From Streptomyces sp. RPA4-2 (lineage in GTDB: Bacteria; Actinomycetota; Actinomycetes; Streptomycetales; Streptomycetaceae), in assembly GCF_012273515.2 (NCBI RefSeq), contig NZ_CP050975.2:4030001-4094000 (forward strand): 64,000 bases of DNA, in the 5' to 3' direction. Below the pieces are notes generated by a model that made no database searches, was not told the origin of the DNA, and was given only the letters and a program-made list of their open reading frames with translations. Shown here piece by piece: positions 42,776 to 49,964 of this stretch. Numbering within the stretch: the stretch's first letter is position 1; each line of letters begins with the position of its first letter. The translations under genes and the position numbers were made by a program.

Positions 42776-44200
42776 TCACCACTCCCCCTCAGTCAGCGTG
42801 TCGGGCATGTCGGCGAGGGCTTCTCGTGCGATCTCTCGGTTCAGTCGGATCTCCTTTGCGATCGTTGCGGCGAGCCACGACTCACCGGGGGTGTGGCCTT
42901 GTCCTGCGTAGGTCCAGTGGGCGAGCACGAGCGTGGAGCCCTCCGAGTCGTCGAGGTCTTCGGAGAGCCCGCGTTCGCGGCGTTCCTGGCGGGCTCGGTA
43001 GTCGGCGCGGACCTGTCGACGCTCGCTGAGGGTGGTGGAGTAGGCCCGCGATTTGGTCATGAAGTGGCCCCGGAAGCCGAGCATGTGAGCCCACCGCCAC
43101 AGCATCCGGTCGGGGTAGGAGTCGTCCAGGTCCGAACACGCTTCGATCAGCCGTCGCGTGTGCGCGGGCAGCGGAAGCTTGTCGAGTTCCGAGAGCTCCC
43201 CGATCCGGCGGTCCACCGTCTCGGTCGCCTCAGCCGCCTTCGTGGCGTACTTCGCGACGTAGGAGGCCACTGCCCCATCGGTCAGCTCAACACCGGCGAG
43301 ACTGCCGATCGGCTGCACGTCGACCTGCGTTCCCCAGCGCAGGGTGCGGGCCGGGAAGTCACCGCCCGCGGGGACGGGCACGCAGACGCGAGCGGCAGCC
43401 GCCTTGATGGCGCTGTCCAGGAGAGCGACGGTGGCCCACGCCGGCGGGGGGCTGTCGGGTCCGTCCGGACCGTCCATGCGCACCACGGCGTGGAAGTGCA
43501 CGGCGCCCCGTTTCTGGAACTCGGCGACCTTGCCGAAGGAGACCCGGCAGACCTCTTTCATGGCCGCTTGGGTCAGGCCCGCGTGCGCGGCGACCTCCCG
43601 GCGCAGGTAGATGGTGAAGCGGCGCCACAGGTCCCCGGCGTGGTTGTTGAACAGCACCGCGCCCGCGTAGTCGTAGCGCGCCGGGTCGAGGGCTGTGCCG
43701 AGCGCCGGATCGTCCTCCGCATGGGAGCTCCCGCAGCGGCAGCGGCCGGAGGCGGGCCGGTTGTGGACGGGGCCGAACGAGGGCGCGGTGAGGGTGGCGA
43801 ACACGCCGGGGTGCTGGCGGATCCGGCCGGAGATGCCCATCCGGCTGTCCCCGGTGATCCCGGCACGGATCAGGTGGTAGACGTCCCCGGCATACGTCCA
43901 GGCGCAGGAGGGGCAGCGGGAGGCCCGGCGGTTGCCGCACGCGACGCGGAGCATGCCGCCCGGCTCGTGCTCGGTGCTGTAGGAGTACAGGACATCCCCG
44001 GTCGCGCGGTCGCGGGTCACGGTCTGCCCCTGGAGGCGGATCGGGTTGGCGCAGCCGCCGGTACGGCGGACCTGTTCCTGCCAGCGGTCGAAGCCCGGCG
44101 AGTTGGCCACCCGTAGCAGATCGGCGAGGGTCAGAGGGTCGGTGCCCATGGAGGCCGCAGCGCCAGCCACGGCCTCAGAGGCGACGGGGAAGTCCGTCAC
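42776..44200 (-). CDS. repSA: RepSA-like rolling-circle replication initiator
   Basis: A 474-residue replication initiator of pSAM2-type elements. Cys-rich N-terminal parts (RASRCPSCAWTYAGDVYHLI, GRCRCGSSH) and FATLTAPSFGPVH are typical of actinomycete Rep proteins. The HUH-type metal motif is in RGAVHFHAVVRMDG at about residue 233-246, and the active Tyr is likely in VASYVAKYATKAAE. It should nick the element's double-strand origin to start rolling-circle replication after excision. The GTG start overlaps the stop of the small upstream gene (GTGA). Confidence 0.93.
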   Translation of the reverse strand: MTDFPVASEAVAGAAASMGTDPLTLADLLRVANSPGFDRWQEQVRRTGGCANPIRLQGQTVTRDRATGDVLYSYSTEHEPGGMLRVACGNRRASRCPSCAWTYAGDVYHLIRAGITGDSRMGISGRIRQHPGVFATLTAPSFGPVHNRPASGRCRCGSSHAEDDPALGTALDPARYDYAGAVLFNNHAGDLWRRFTIYLRREVAAHAGLTQAAMKEVCRVSFGKVAEFQKRGAVHFHAVVRMDGPDGPDSPPPAWATVALLDSAIKAAAARVCVPVPAGGDFPARTLRWGTQVDVQPIGSLAGVELTDGAVASYVAKYATKAAEATETVDRRIGELSELDKLPLPAHTRRLIEACSDLDDSYPDRMLWRWAHMLGFRGHFMTKSRAYSTTLSERRQVRADYRARQERRERGLSEDLDDSEGSTLVLAHWTYAGQGHTPGESWLAATIAKEIRLNREIAREALADMPDTLTEGEW

Positions 44201-44406
44201 GCGGCCACCGCCAGCGGGGCCGGGGCGGGGGTGTAGCCGAAGGAGCGGTCGCGCGGGCAGATCAGGTCACCGTCGTGGGTGACGATGGACAGGCCGTCGA
44301 TGTCGACGCGGACCCAGGCCGGGGCGTGGGTGCCGCAGGCGGGGCAGCGCGAGGACCGGGCGGGTAATGCGTCGAGCAGGTCGGCGCAGGAGGCGAGCAC
44401 GCTCAT
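44197..44406 (-). CDS. Small zinc-ribbon-like protein of the element
   Basis: A 69-residue protein with SSRCPACGTHAPAWVRVD and LICPRDRSFGYTP, giving a possible CxxC...C metal knuckle. Short acidic and hydrophobic stretches are otherwise unremarkable. It overlaps the next gene upstream and repSA by a few bases, so it belongs to the replication operon. Small proteins at this position are common in pSAM2-type elements, with no known function. Confidence 0.7.
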   Translation of the reverse strand: MSVLASCADLLDALPARSSRCPACGTHAPAWVRVDIDGLSIVTHDGDLICPRDRSFGYTPAPAPLAVAA

Positions 44407-44738
44407 GCCGCCACCTCCAGCACCGGCGCGGGCACGAGCGCGGTGAGACGGGCGACGTGCGCGGCGAGCCGCTGCTTGGCGCCGTCGCTGATCTCGTCGT
44501 CCGTGATCTGACCGGGCGCGTACTCGTTGAGGCCGGAGCCGTCGCAGTAGCCGCAGAAGATCTCCAACGGGTCGCAGTCCTCACCGGCCCAGCCGGAGCC
44601 CTCGCACCTGACGCAGTCGGCCCACGGGCGGGAGGTCAGGAAGAACAGGCACTCAGCCGGATTGGCGCACCGAGCACCCATGCAGGCCGGGCAGCCACGC
44701 TGAAGAGGAATCTGCACCGTCAGGGGAGAAGCAGGCAT
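44403..44738 (-). CDS. Cys-rich protein with DnaJ-like CxxCxGxG motifs
   Basis: A 111-residue product starting MPASPLTVQIPLQRGCPACM. Metal-binding motifs are GCPACMGARC, ADCVRCEGSGW and FCGYCDGSGL, of which the last two match the CxxCxGxG repeats of the DnaJ zinc domain. The C-terminal half is helical (ISDGAKQRLAAHVARLTALVPAP). The ATG at 44738 follows AAGGGAAG; the longer frame upstream is in the promoter region. It leads the operon 44738-41440 on the minus strand. The role is unknown; RNA or protein binding is a guess. Confidence 0.8.
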   Translation of the reverse strand: MPASPLTVQIPLQRGCPACMGARCANPAECLFFLTSRPWADCVRCEGSGWAGEDCDPLEIFCGYCDGSGLNEYAPGQITDDEISDGAKQRLAAHVARLTALVPAPVLEVAA

Positions 44739-44832
44739 GATGGAGCTTCCCTTCGTGGGATCAGGGGAGCGACGTATCTGCTTGGCGGTAGGGCGTCGCT
44801 CCCTGCTTTTCGTCCTAATCGAAAGGTTATAA

Positions 44833-44848
44833 CGAGTATGACGACTCG
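44833..44848. promoter_or_regulatory. CGAGT-N6-ACTCG inverted repeat, candidate KorSA operator
   Basis: This inverted repeat lies between the divergent rep operon and GntR-type gene. A related CGAGTTGAC occurs at about 44910. In pSAM2, KorSA represses from this kind of position; the assignment here is inference. Confidence 0.5.
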
Positions 44849-44935
44849 ACAAGGAGATTCGACGGCCAGACTTCACCCGGCTCAAAGAGGCATGGTCTAC
44901 TTGTTCTATCGAGTTGACGGAGAGAGTAGACAGCC

Positions 44936-45697
44936 ATGGCCAGCTACCAGGGACGACCGGCGTACGTGCAGGTTGCCGACGACATCCGGCAACAGATCAC
45001 GGATGGCGCACTCCAGGCGGGAGACCGGATCCCCTCTGAGGCTGAGCTCATGGAGGACTACGGTGTCTCGCGCATCGTGATCCGCAACGCCATGGAAGTC
45101 GTGCAGAACGAAGGCTTGGTCATCAAGCAGCAAGGGCGCGGCACCTTCGTGCGCGAGCAGCGACCGCTGCGCCGGCGGGTACTTGGCGATCTCTACGGCA
45201 AGCGGCCAACAGGCTCACCGATGAAGCGCGCTACGGAGTCCGAAGGCCGCCGTTCAGAGTGGGAGTACCAGAGCCGCCGGACCACGGCGACGAAGGCGAT
45301 TGCTGATCGGTTGGCCCTAGAGCCTGGAGCTCCCGTTACGCGAACGACGTACCGCTTCTTCGCTGATGACGAACCCATCATGCTGTCGACGTCGCACGAG
45401 CCCCTTGAGATCACAGAGGGGACGCCGGTAGAGCAGCCGGAAGGCGGAACCATCACGGGCGTGGTTCCTCGCATGGACTCGTTGGGCCTTCACATCACGC
45501 ACGTCACCGAGGACGTGAACGCCCGTGCGCCACGACCGTACGAGAGCGAGGCCCTTCAAATCGGCCCCGGCGTGCCCGTGATGGCGATTACCCGGACGTA
45601 CTACGTCACCGATCGCCCGGTCGAGACTGCCGACATCATCGTCGCGGCCGACCGCTACACGCTGACCTATCACGTCCCCGTGCCGCCTTTGAGCTGA
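44936..45697 (+). CDS. GntR/UTRA-family regulator, KorSA-like
   Basis: A 253-residue regulator. Winged helix PAYVQVADDIRQQITDGALQAGDRIPSEAELMEDYGVSRIVIRNAMEVVQNEGLVIKQQGRGTFV fills residues 8-72 and is a classic GntR domain. The UTRA ligand domain follows (VTRTTYRFFADDEPIMLSTSHEPLEI...VMAITRTYYVTDRPVETADIIVAADRYTLTYHV). KorSA of pSAM2, a repressor of transfer and replication genes, has this architecture and place. The ATG at 44936 follows GGAGAGAG. It is divergent from the rep-xis-int operon. Confidence 0.88.
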   Translation: MASYQGRPAYVQVADDIRQQITDGALQAGDRIPSEAELMEDYGVSRIVIRNAMEVVQNEGLVIKQQGRGTFVREQRPLRRRVLGDLYGKRPTGSPMKRATESEGRRSEWEYQSRRTTATKAIADRLALEPGAPVTRTTYRFFADDEPIMLSTSHEPLEITEGTPVEQPEGGTITGVVPRMDSLGLHITHVTEDVNARAPRPYESEALQIGPGVPVMAITRTYYVTDRPVETADIIVAADRYTLTYHVPVPPLS

Positions 45698-46159
45698 CCA
45701 GCACAGTTACAGGTTTCTCTACCTCATCAAGTGCCCGCGCGAGCGCGGGCTGGCCCTTGGGCTTTGGCCCCTCTGCGCCTTCGGCGCCGGGGCCAAGCCC
45801 TGGGCCGCAGCGAGTGCGGGCCCGAGTCGAGGACGATAACCACGCCGATGGGCCGGTTGGCTCCGAGGCTTTAGGCAGCCACCATGGGGCGAGCCTCGAA
45901 GATCATGGCCCCAACGTCGTGCTTTAACGGGCAGGTCCACAGACTGCCCGACTCGCCGGAAGCTTAAGGGGCCATGATCACTCGCCCCATGGCAGCTCCC
46001 GCCCAAAGTCTCGGAGCCAACCTCTCGACGTCGTCGACCGCAGGCCGGCGGACACAGGTGGTAAGTGTCCTCACCTGCCCGTATACGATCCCCGACCATT
46101 TATGCGGACCCCGACTAGAGGTAGCCTTCCAGTCCGATCGAGGCCCCTGGAGGCTCCCC
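45698..46159. other. Intergenic region of the element
   Basis: A 462-bp region after the GntR gene holds the compound hairpin at 45734-45805 and then mixed-composition DNA with an ATCATGGCCCC/GGGGCCATGATC-type inverted pair (about 45901-45912 and 45968-45977). The latter resembles an operator or origin structure. No gene was found, apart from the start region of the 46160 gene. Confidence 0.45.
45734..45805. repeat. Compound hairpin / cruciform (terminator or origin structure)
   Basis: CCCGCG-CGAG-CGCGGG (45734-45749) is followed by a long near-palindrome. GGCCCTTGGGCTTTGGCCCC (45752-45771) pairs with GGGGCCAAGCCCTGGGCC (45788-45805), and a GCGCC-TTC-GGCGC hairpin sits at its tip. It could terminate the GntR transcript or act in replication of the element. 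Confidence 0.7.
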
Positions 46160-46327
46160 GTGCACACCACCATTTTCCTGCTGCGCGACGCGCTGGGCCT
46201 TGGTGCCGGTCTAGTGCTCATGTGGGAGCTGAACCGCCAGGCTTCGGGACCGGGTTGGAGGAAGCCACGGGTCTTCACAGCTGTGGGGGCTGGGCTGCTT
46301 GCCGCGCTGCTGGCCGCCTACGCCTAG
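46160..46327 (+). CDS. Small membrane protein of the element (55 aa)
   Basis: Starting at GTG 46160 with GGAGG eight bases upstream, the product reads VHTTIFLLRDALGLGAGLVLMW, then a polar basic link (ELNRQASGPGWRKPRV) and a second hydrophobic segment (FTAVGAGLLAALLAAYA). Two short membrane helices make it a hairpin membrane protein. Small membrane proteins are frequent among spread (Spd) proteins of Streptomyces elements, but no homology is claimed. The longer frame from 45974 is not convincing. Confidence 0.6.
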   Translation: MHTTIFLLRDALGLGAGLVLMWELNRQASGPGWRKPRVFTAVGAGLLAALLAAYA

Positions 46328-46412
46328 AGGGCGCCAGTCGACGTGCCCCTCTCGTGCCCGTTCGGTCGGGAAACAGCGGGGAGTCACGGGCACTGTGGAC
46401 ACTGGCCACGAG

Positions 46413-46449
46413 AACGGACCCTGACCGATTTACCTGGTCAGGGTCCGTT
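46413..46449 (-). terminator. Perfect 14-bp hairpin next to the tRNA-Ser remnant
   Basis: AACGGACCCTGACC pairs with GGTCAGGGTCCGTT across 9 nt. It lies five bases beyond the encoded CCA of the tRNA-Ser remnant on the minus strand, where a tRNA terminator would be. Confidence 0.85.
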
Positions 46450-46454
46450 TCTGC

Positions 46455-46515
46455 TGGCGGTGGGTGTGGGATTTGAACCCACGGTGACTCGCGCCACGAC
46501 GGTTTTCAAGACCGT
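46455..46515 (-). pseudogene. 3' part of a tRNA-Ser (anticodon UGA) gene
   Basis: On the minus strand: anticodon arm ACGGT-CTTGAAA-ACCGT (anticodon TGA), a long variable arm with GTGGCGCGAGTCAC, T arm GTGGG-TTCAAAT-CCCAC, acceptor 3' strand ACCCACC, discriminator G and an encoded CCA. The D arm and 5' acceptor strand are absent upstream. The retained segment starts at the anticodon stem, exactly the kind of piece carried by tRNA-targeting integrative elements. Confidence 0.85.
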
Positions 46516-46590
46516 TCAAGAGGTTGACTCGCCCATTGAGACTCAACGGACCGCGGGGCCTGCGTGTGCTCAGAGCCCTCTGGATGCCGT

Positions 46591-47253
46591 TTAACACGCC
46601 GTCCAGACCTCAGCGGTCGCTATCACAGCGGCCCGCTCCAGCCTACGAATGAGCTGCCAGACGACGACGATCGACAGCCCTGCGGCGCAGATGTCCAGAC
46701 CGTCGCTGAACATGATCTGCCGCAGGGCATGCCGAGCCTGGGCCGCGTTGACAGCCTTCTTCAGATCCGCGGAGGCACCGCTGTACGCGTTGGCCGCGAT
46801 GAGGACGGACAGCCACCATGCCGTGAGCAGGGGGTGTCCCCGACGACGCTGCGGTTCCGGTCGGCCGGCAGCCCACAGATCGTTGACGAACATCTTGGGT
46901 ACGAAGAGCTGCGCCACTGGTACCACCCACCCGAATACCAGCCACGCCCTGCGCCGGCGCTGTCCCTGGCGCCAGAGGACATCCGCGACGTCGCGCATGT
47001 TGGCGAGCCAGATGCTGAACTGGAGCAGGGCCATGACGAGCAGAGCGGTGCGCCAGCCCGTCAGATTCCTGAAATACGTGTCGACCTCAACGAACGGATT
47101 GTCCACGTACGGTCCTGACGCGGGCGGTCCGGCCAGCAGTTGGTACTTGTGCCACGCTGCCAGCCCGGCCGCGAGGGTCACCAGCGCGAACACGGCGAGG
47201 GCGCCGGAGGCGAACCGGGCCTGCCCGCGCGGCACCCTGATCGATCCGGCCAC
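46591..47253 (-). CDS. DUF4328-type membrane protein (element cargo)
   Basis: About 220 residues with four hydrophobic segments: ALAVFALVTLAAGLAAW, TALLVMALLQFSIWLANM, WLVFGWVVPVAQLFVPKMFVNDLW and a later pair. The text FGWVVPVAQLFVPKMFVNDLWAA matches the DUF4328 signature of actinomycete membrane proteins of unknown function. The GTG at 47253 follows AGGAGG. The gene lies between the tRNA-Ser remnant and attR, away from the replication genes, so it is cargo or host DNA captured by the element. Confidence 0.75.
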   Translation of the reverse strand: MAGSIRVPRGQARFASGALAVFALVTLAAGLAAWHKYQLLAGPPASGPYVDNPFVEVDTYFRNLTGWRTALLVMALLQFSIWLANMRDVADVLWRQGQRRRRAWLVFGWVVPVAQLFVPKMFVNDLWAAGRPEPQRRRGHPLLTAWWLSVLIAANAYSGASADLKKAVNAAQARHALRQIMFSDGLDICAAGLSIVVVWQLIRRLERAAVIATAEVWTAC

Positions 47254-47607
47254 GTCACACCTCCTGGAGACCGCCCGTTCGGACTTCCCGCAGGTCGGCA
47301 GCGGATCTTAACCCTCTGGGAAGCGGATGCAACAGCGTCTGTGCAGCTCAAGACCGCTGTAAGGAGCTGACATCAGCGGCTGACACCAACATGCGCAAAC
47401 GTTGGCGGGCAATGCCGGATCTTTATGACCGCTCATCCTGCGACCGCCAGGAGAAGACGAGGGTAATGAAGTCCTTGTATTTGACCTGATAAGGATGAGG
47501 CCAGACCTCAAAGCCTTGGCCTCGTATGGCGCCGCCCCCCGTCGGCCGGCGCTCCTCACAGTGGACTCGGTCCTTGAGACTCCACCGACCGCGATCGCAG
47601 GCGTGGC
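47254..47607. other. Divergent intergenic region in the element cargo
   Basis: A 354-bp gap between the DUF4328 gene (minus) and the next gene (plus). It contains TTGTATTTGACC and TGATAAGGATGAG near 47475-47495, the most AT-rich words here and possible promoter elements for the rightward gene. No gene was seen in it. Confidence 0.4.
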
Positions 47608-48099
47608 ATGCATGATGGCGCAGTGCATCAGCTCCCGATCAGCGCGGACGACAGGGGAATCGTGGCCTACCAACTCAGCTTCTTCTGCCGCTCCGGGGAA
47701 GAGAGCGGCGACGAAGCGCTTGATCGCCTGCTGGACTACTTGTTGGAGAGCGGCGACGGTTTGGTAGGCGAGTGGTTGGGTCCGTTCGAAGATCCGGTGG
47801 CCGCGTTCAGACTCGGTACTCGCAGTAGGGACAGCGACGGGCCGGTCGCGGACTTGCTGACACTGGAACTTCACGTGGGCGTGGCCGAGATCGCAGAGTC
47901 CGTGATCGCTGCATCGCCCAATGACGAGTGGGGCATCTGGGGATGCGACCTGCTTGCCACCATCACCCTCAGCGGGGACAACCCCGACTGGGCTCTCGTG
48001 CATCAAATCTGGGCCGCTGTGGTGAGCCTGTGGAAGGCGGTTCCGTGGGATGAATCCTCCGGATTCGAGATTGCTGCCACGGAAGCGCCGCAGCACTAA
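47608..48099 (+). CDS. Hypothetical acidic protein (element cargo)
   Basis: A 163-residue soluble protein with no recognised domain. It is acidic (SGEESGDEALDRLLDYLLESGDG) and ends WDESSGFEIAATEAPQH. The text YQLSFFCRSGEE, WLGPFEDPVAAFRLGTRSRDSDGPVADLLTLELHVGVAEIAE looks like a compact alpha/beta fold. The ATG at 47608 is the first of several close starts; no strong ribosome site was seen. It is the last gene before attR. The function is unknown; immunity or anti-phage roles are possible but not supported. Confidence 0.65.
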   Translation: MHDGAVHQLPISADDRGIVAYQLSFFCRSGEESGDEALDRLLDYLLESGDGLVGEWLGPFEDPVAAFRLGTRSRDSDGPVADLLTLELHVGVAEIAESVIAASPNDEWGIWGCDLLATITLSGDNPDWALVHQIWAAVVSLWKAVPWDESSGFEIAATEAPQH

Positions 48100-48259
48100 C
48101 CCCTACCAGGGCTTCGACCACCGGATCAGACGTTCTCCGTGCCACAATCGTGCCAGAACGAGCGGGGACTCACGGCGAACAGCGGGCACCAGTGGGCGCG
48201 TGCCCCACGTCAGCCAGAGTGCTTCTTTTGCAGGCCAGCCGCAGGGTCGCCCCACCTCG

Positions 48260-48302
48260 CTCCTAAAGCGGGTGTCGCAGGTTCGAATCCTGCCGGGGGC
48301 AC
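48260..48302 (+). repeat. attR: attR core (43 bp)
   Basis: Exact second copy of the tRNA-Arg 3' segment. It is followed by CAC and a hairpin, i.e. the original downstream flank of the tRNA gene; the bases before it (GGTCGCCCCACCTCG) do not form the 5' half of a tRNA. Confidence 0.93.
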
Positions 48303-48308
48303 CACGGG

Positions 48309-48342
48309 AAAGACCCCGGACCGATCATGGTCCGGGGTCTTT
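48309..48342. terminator. Perfect 14-bp hairpin, original tRNA-Arg terminator
   Basis: AAAGACCCCGGACC pairs with GGTCCGGGGTCTTT across 6 nt and ends in TTT. It lies six bases after attR and was probably the terminator of the tRNA-Arg gene before integration. Confidence 0.85.
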
Positions 48343-48437
48343 GACATCCAGTATCGATATCAACGGGGCGGCGGTCGCTGACGACCGGGATGCGCCCTGA
48401 GCGTCGTGGCAAACGGTCCGCAAGGCGGTGGAATCAC

Positions 48438-49205
48438 CTACTTGCCGGCGCGCGCCATGAGCAGCGGCTGGAAGAAACCCGTCTCGTGCGGCATCCGCCA
48501 CTCGGGGTCCGCGAACCCCGCGTCGGTCACGAGGCCGGCCAGCCGGTCCCGGCCGAGCGCCCAGTAGACGGTCCGACGGACCTTGACGCGCCATTCTCCG
48601 CCGTTCGGCAGCAGTTGGAAGTGCTCCATGTCGTAGTGCTCGCCGTCCTCGTGCCAGTGCCAGAGCTGGAAGGTGACGGTCCGTTCTCCCCCGTCCGCGG
48701 ACTGGTGGACCTGTGGAGACGCCGAAGCGGGGCGGTCGCGCAGCAGGTCATCGTAGGGGCGGGTGCTGAGCAACAGCAGGCCGGCGGGACGCAGCACGCG
48801 GCGCATCTCCGCCAGGGCGGCGTGGACGTCCTGCTCCGTCAGCAGATGGGGCAGGGAGTTGTCGGCGCAGACGACGGTGTCGAACCGGCCGTCAGGAAAC
48901 GGCAGGCGTCGCATGTCGGCGACGCCCGTGCGCACCGTCACGTTGCGGTGGGCGGCCTCACGGACGGCGCGGGCGGCGGCGCGGGCGCTGAGGTCCGTGC
49001 CGGTGACGCGGTGCCCGTGCAGCGCCAGGCCGATGGCCTGCGTGCCGATGCCACAGGAGCAGTCGAGCACCGTCGCGTTGTCCTGGCCCATCAGGCCGTC
49101 CAGGGCGTCTCCCTGCCGACGAATGCTTGCGTCCCAGTCTGCGTAGATCAGGTGGTAGTCATCGGCCAGCTCGTCATAGAAATGTGCCACCGAGGTCTCA
49201 GGCAT
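48438..49205 (-). CDS. SAM-dependent methyltransferase (class I)
   Basis: A 255-residue methyltransferase. The N-terminal YDELADDYHLIYADWD block is followed by motif I (TVLDCSCGIGTQAIGLALHGHRVTGTDLS) with the acidic ribose contact, and DGRFDTVVCADNSLPHLL (motif II/III). The arrangement YADWDxSIRRQGxALD resembles glycine/sarcosine N-methyltransferases of the betaine or osmoprotectant type, but small-molecule methyltransferases of other kinds look similar. The ATG at 49205 opens the conserved part. It lies just outside attR, in host DNA, with no partner gene nearby. Confidence 0.88.
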   Translation of the reverse strand: MPETSVAHFYDELADDYHLIYADWDASIRRQGDALDGLMGQDNATVLDCSCGIGTQAIGLALHGHRVTGTDLSARAAARAVREAAHRNVTVRTGVADMRRLPFPDGRFDTVVCADNSLPHLLTEQDVHAALAEMRRVLRPAGLLLLSTRPYDDLLRDRPASASPQVHQSADGGERTVTFQLWHWHEDGEHYDMEHFQLLPNGGEWRVKVRRTVYWALGRDRLAGLVTDAGFADPEWRMPHETGFFQPLLMARAGK

Positions 49206-49457
49206 GACCCGAGGCTACTGTGCGTAACTCCCAGCGCAAGGCCCCGGACGGACCACGGGCCGGGGTCCTCGACCCGAGCAACTCCGGTGGTCACTGGCGT
49301 TCCCTCGGCGAGGGCCCCACGCCCCGCGACCCCCTCAGATGCGCCGAAGGTGCTGCACGAACAATGCGCGTGCCCTGTCCAGGTCTTCGGAGGAAGCGGC
49401 ACCGCGCTTGGGCAGCACGAAGAAGTAGCCCAGACTTCCGGTGAGGACGAACGCCCG

Positions 49458-49844
49458 GTCACCACCGGCGTCCGGTCCCGCTTCGAGGGCGTACGGCCCA
49501 ACGCGACGCCCACCCTCGACGACGAGGCAGGCGCGATCTTCAGTCTCATGCAAGCCGCTCCGGTCCTTCCTCCCCAGGTGAACGCCTCCTTGTTCCGAGC
49601 CCTGAAGCTCGTTCCGGGTGTGCGGTACATCGCCGGGACGGAAGACGCGCTCCACCGGCACGGACTGGGTGTCCAGATCACCAGCGGCACCAGATTCCCC
49701 ATACGTAGAACCCTGGTCCTGGACCCGAAGACCTACGCCTACCTCGGCTACAGGCAGCAGTGGCACGGAGCCAAGGACTTCACCTTCGTCTTCGCCCGCA
49801 AGGTCTCCGGCGTGGTCGACCACCCAGGTGAAAGACCGCGCTGA
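49458..49844 (+). pseudogene. C-terminal remnant of an unassigned (CU044_5270-like) protein
   Basis: The stretch contains RALKLVPGVRYIAGTEDALHRHGLG and RTLVLDPKTYAYLGYRQQW, which resemble the C-terminal part of the actinomycete CU044_5270 family of anti-sigma-neighbour proteins. No convincing N-terminus, start or ribosome site lies upstream within this frame, which runs back through non-coding DNA. It therefore looks like a truncated copy. The rest of 49206-49964 shows no other gene. Confidence 0.5.
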
Positions 49845-49964
49845 ACCGCGGGAGCCGCGGTGGGCGACGGGGCTGCCGTCTCCGTTCGCGGACGTCGAGG
49901 CCAGACCGGGAACCCACCGCGTCGCACCGCCCGGCCACGTGGCAAGGTGCGCGCACCCGGCCCG

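Larger units (their letters stand above)
40982..48302. mobile_element. pSAM2-type integrated element (AICE-like), about 7.3 kb
   Basis: Bounded by 43-bp direct repeats derived from tRNA-Arg. Contents: small gene, int, xis, repSA, two small Cys-rich genes, GntR/KorSA-like regulator, small membrane protein, tRNA-Ser remnant, DUF4328 protein and an unassigned gene. The int-xis-rep-KorSA module is that of actinomycete integrative and conjugative elements. No FtsK/TraB-like translocase is present, so the element probably cannot transfer by itself. Confidence 0.9.

Noticed and set aside
48241..48302. A second tRNA-Arg gene at the right end of the element
   Set aside because: Only the 3' half from the anticodon loop is present; the sequence before it cannot form the 5' acceptor or D arm, so it is attR.
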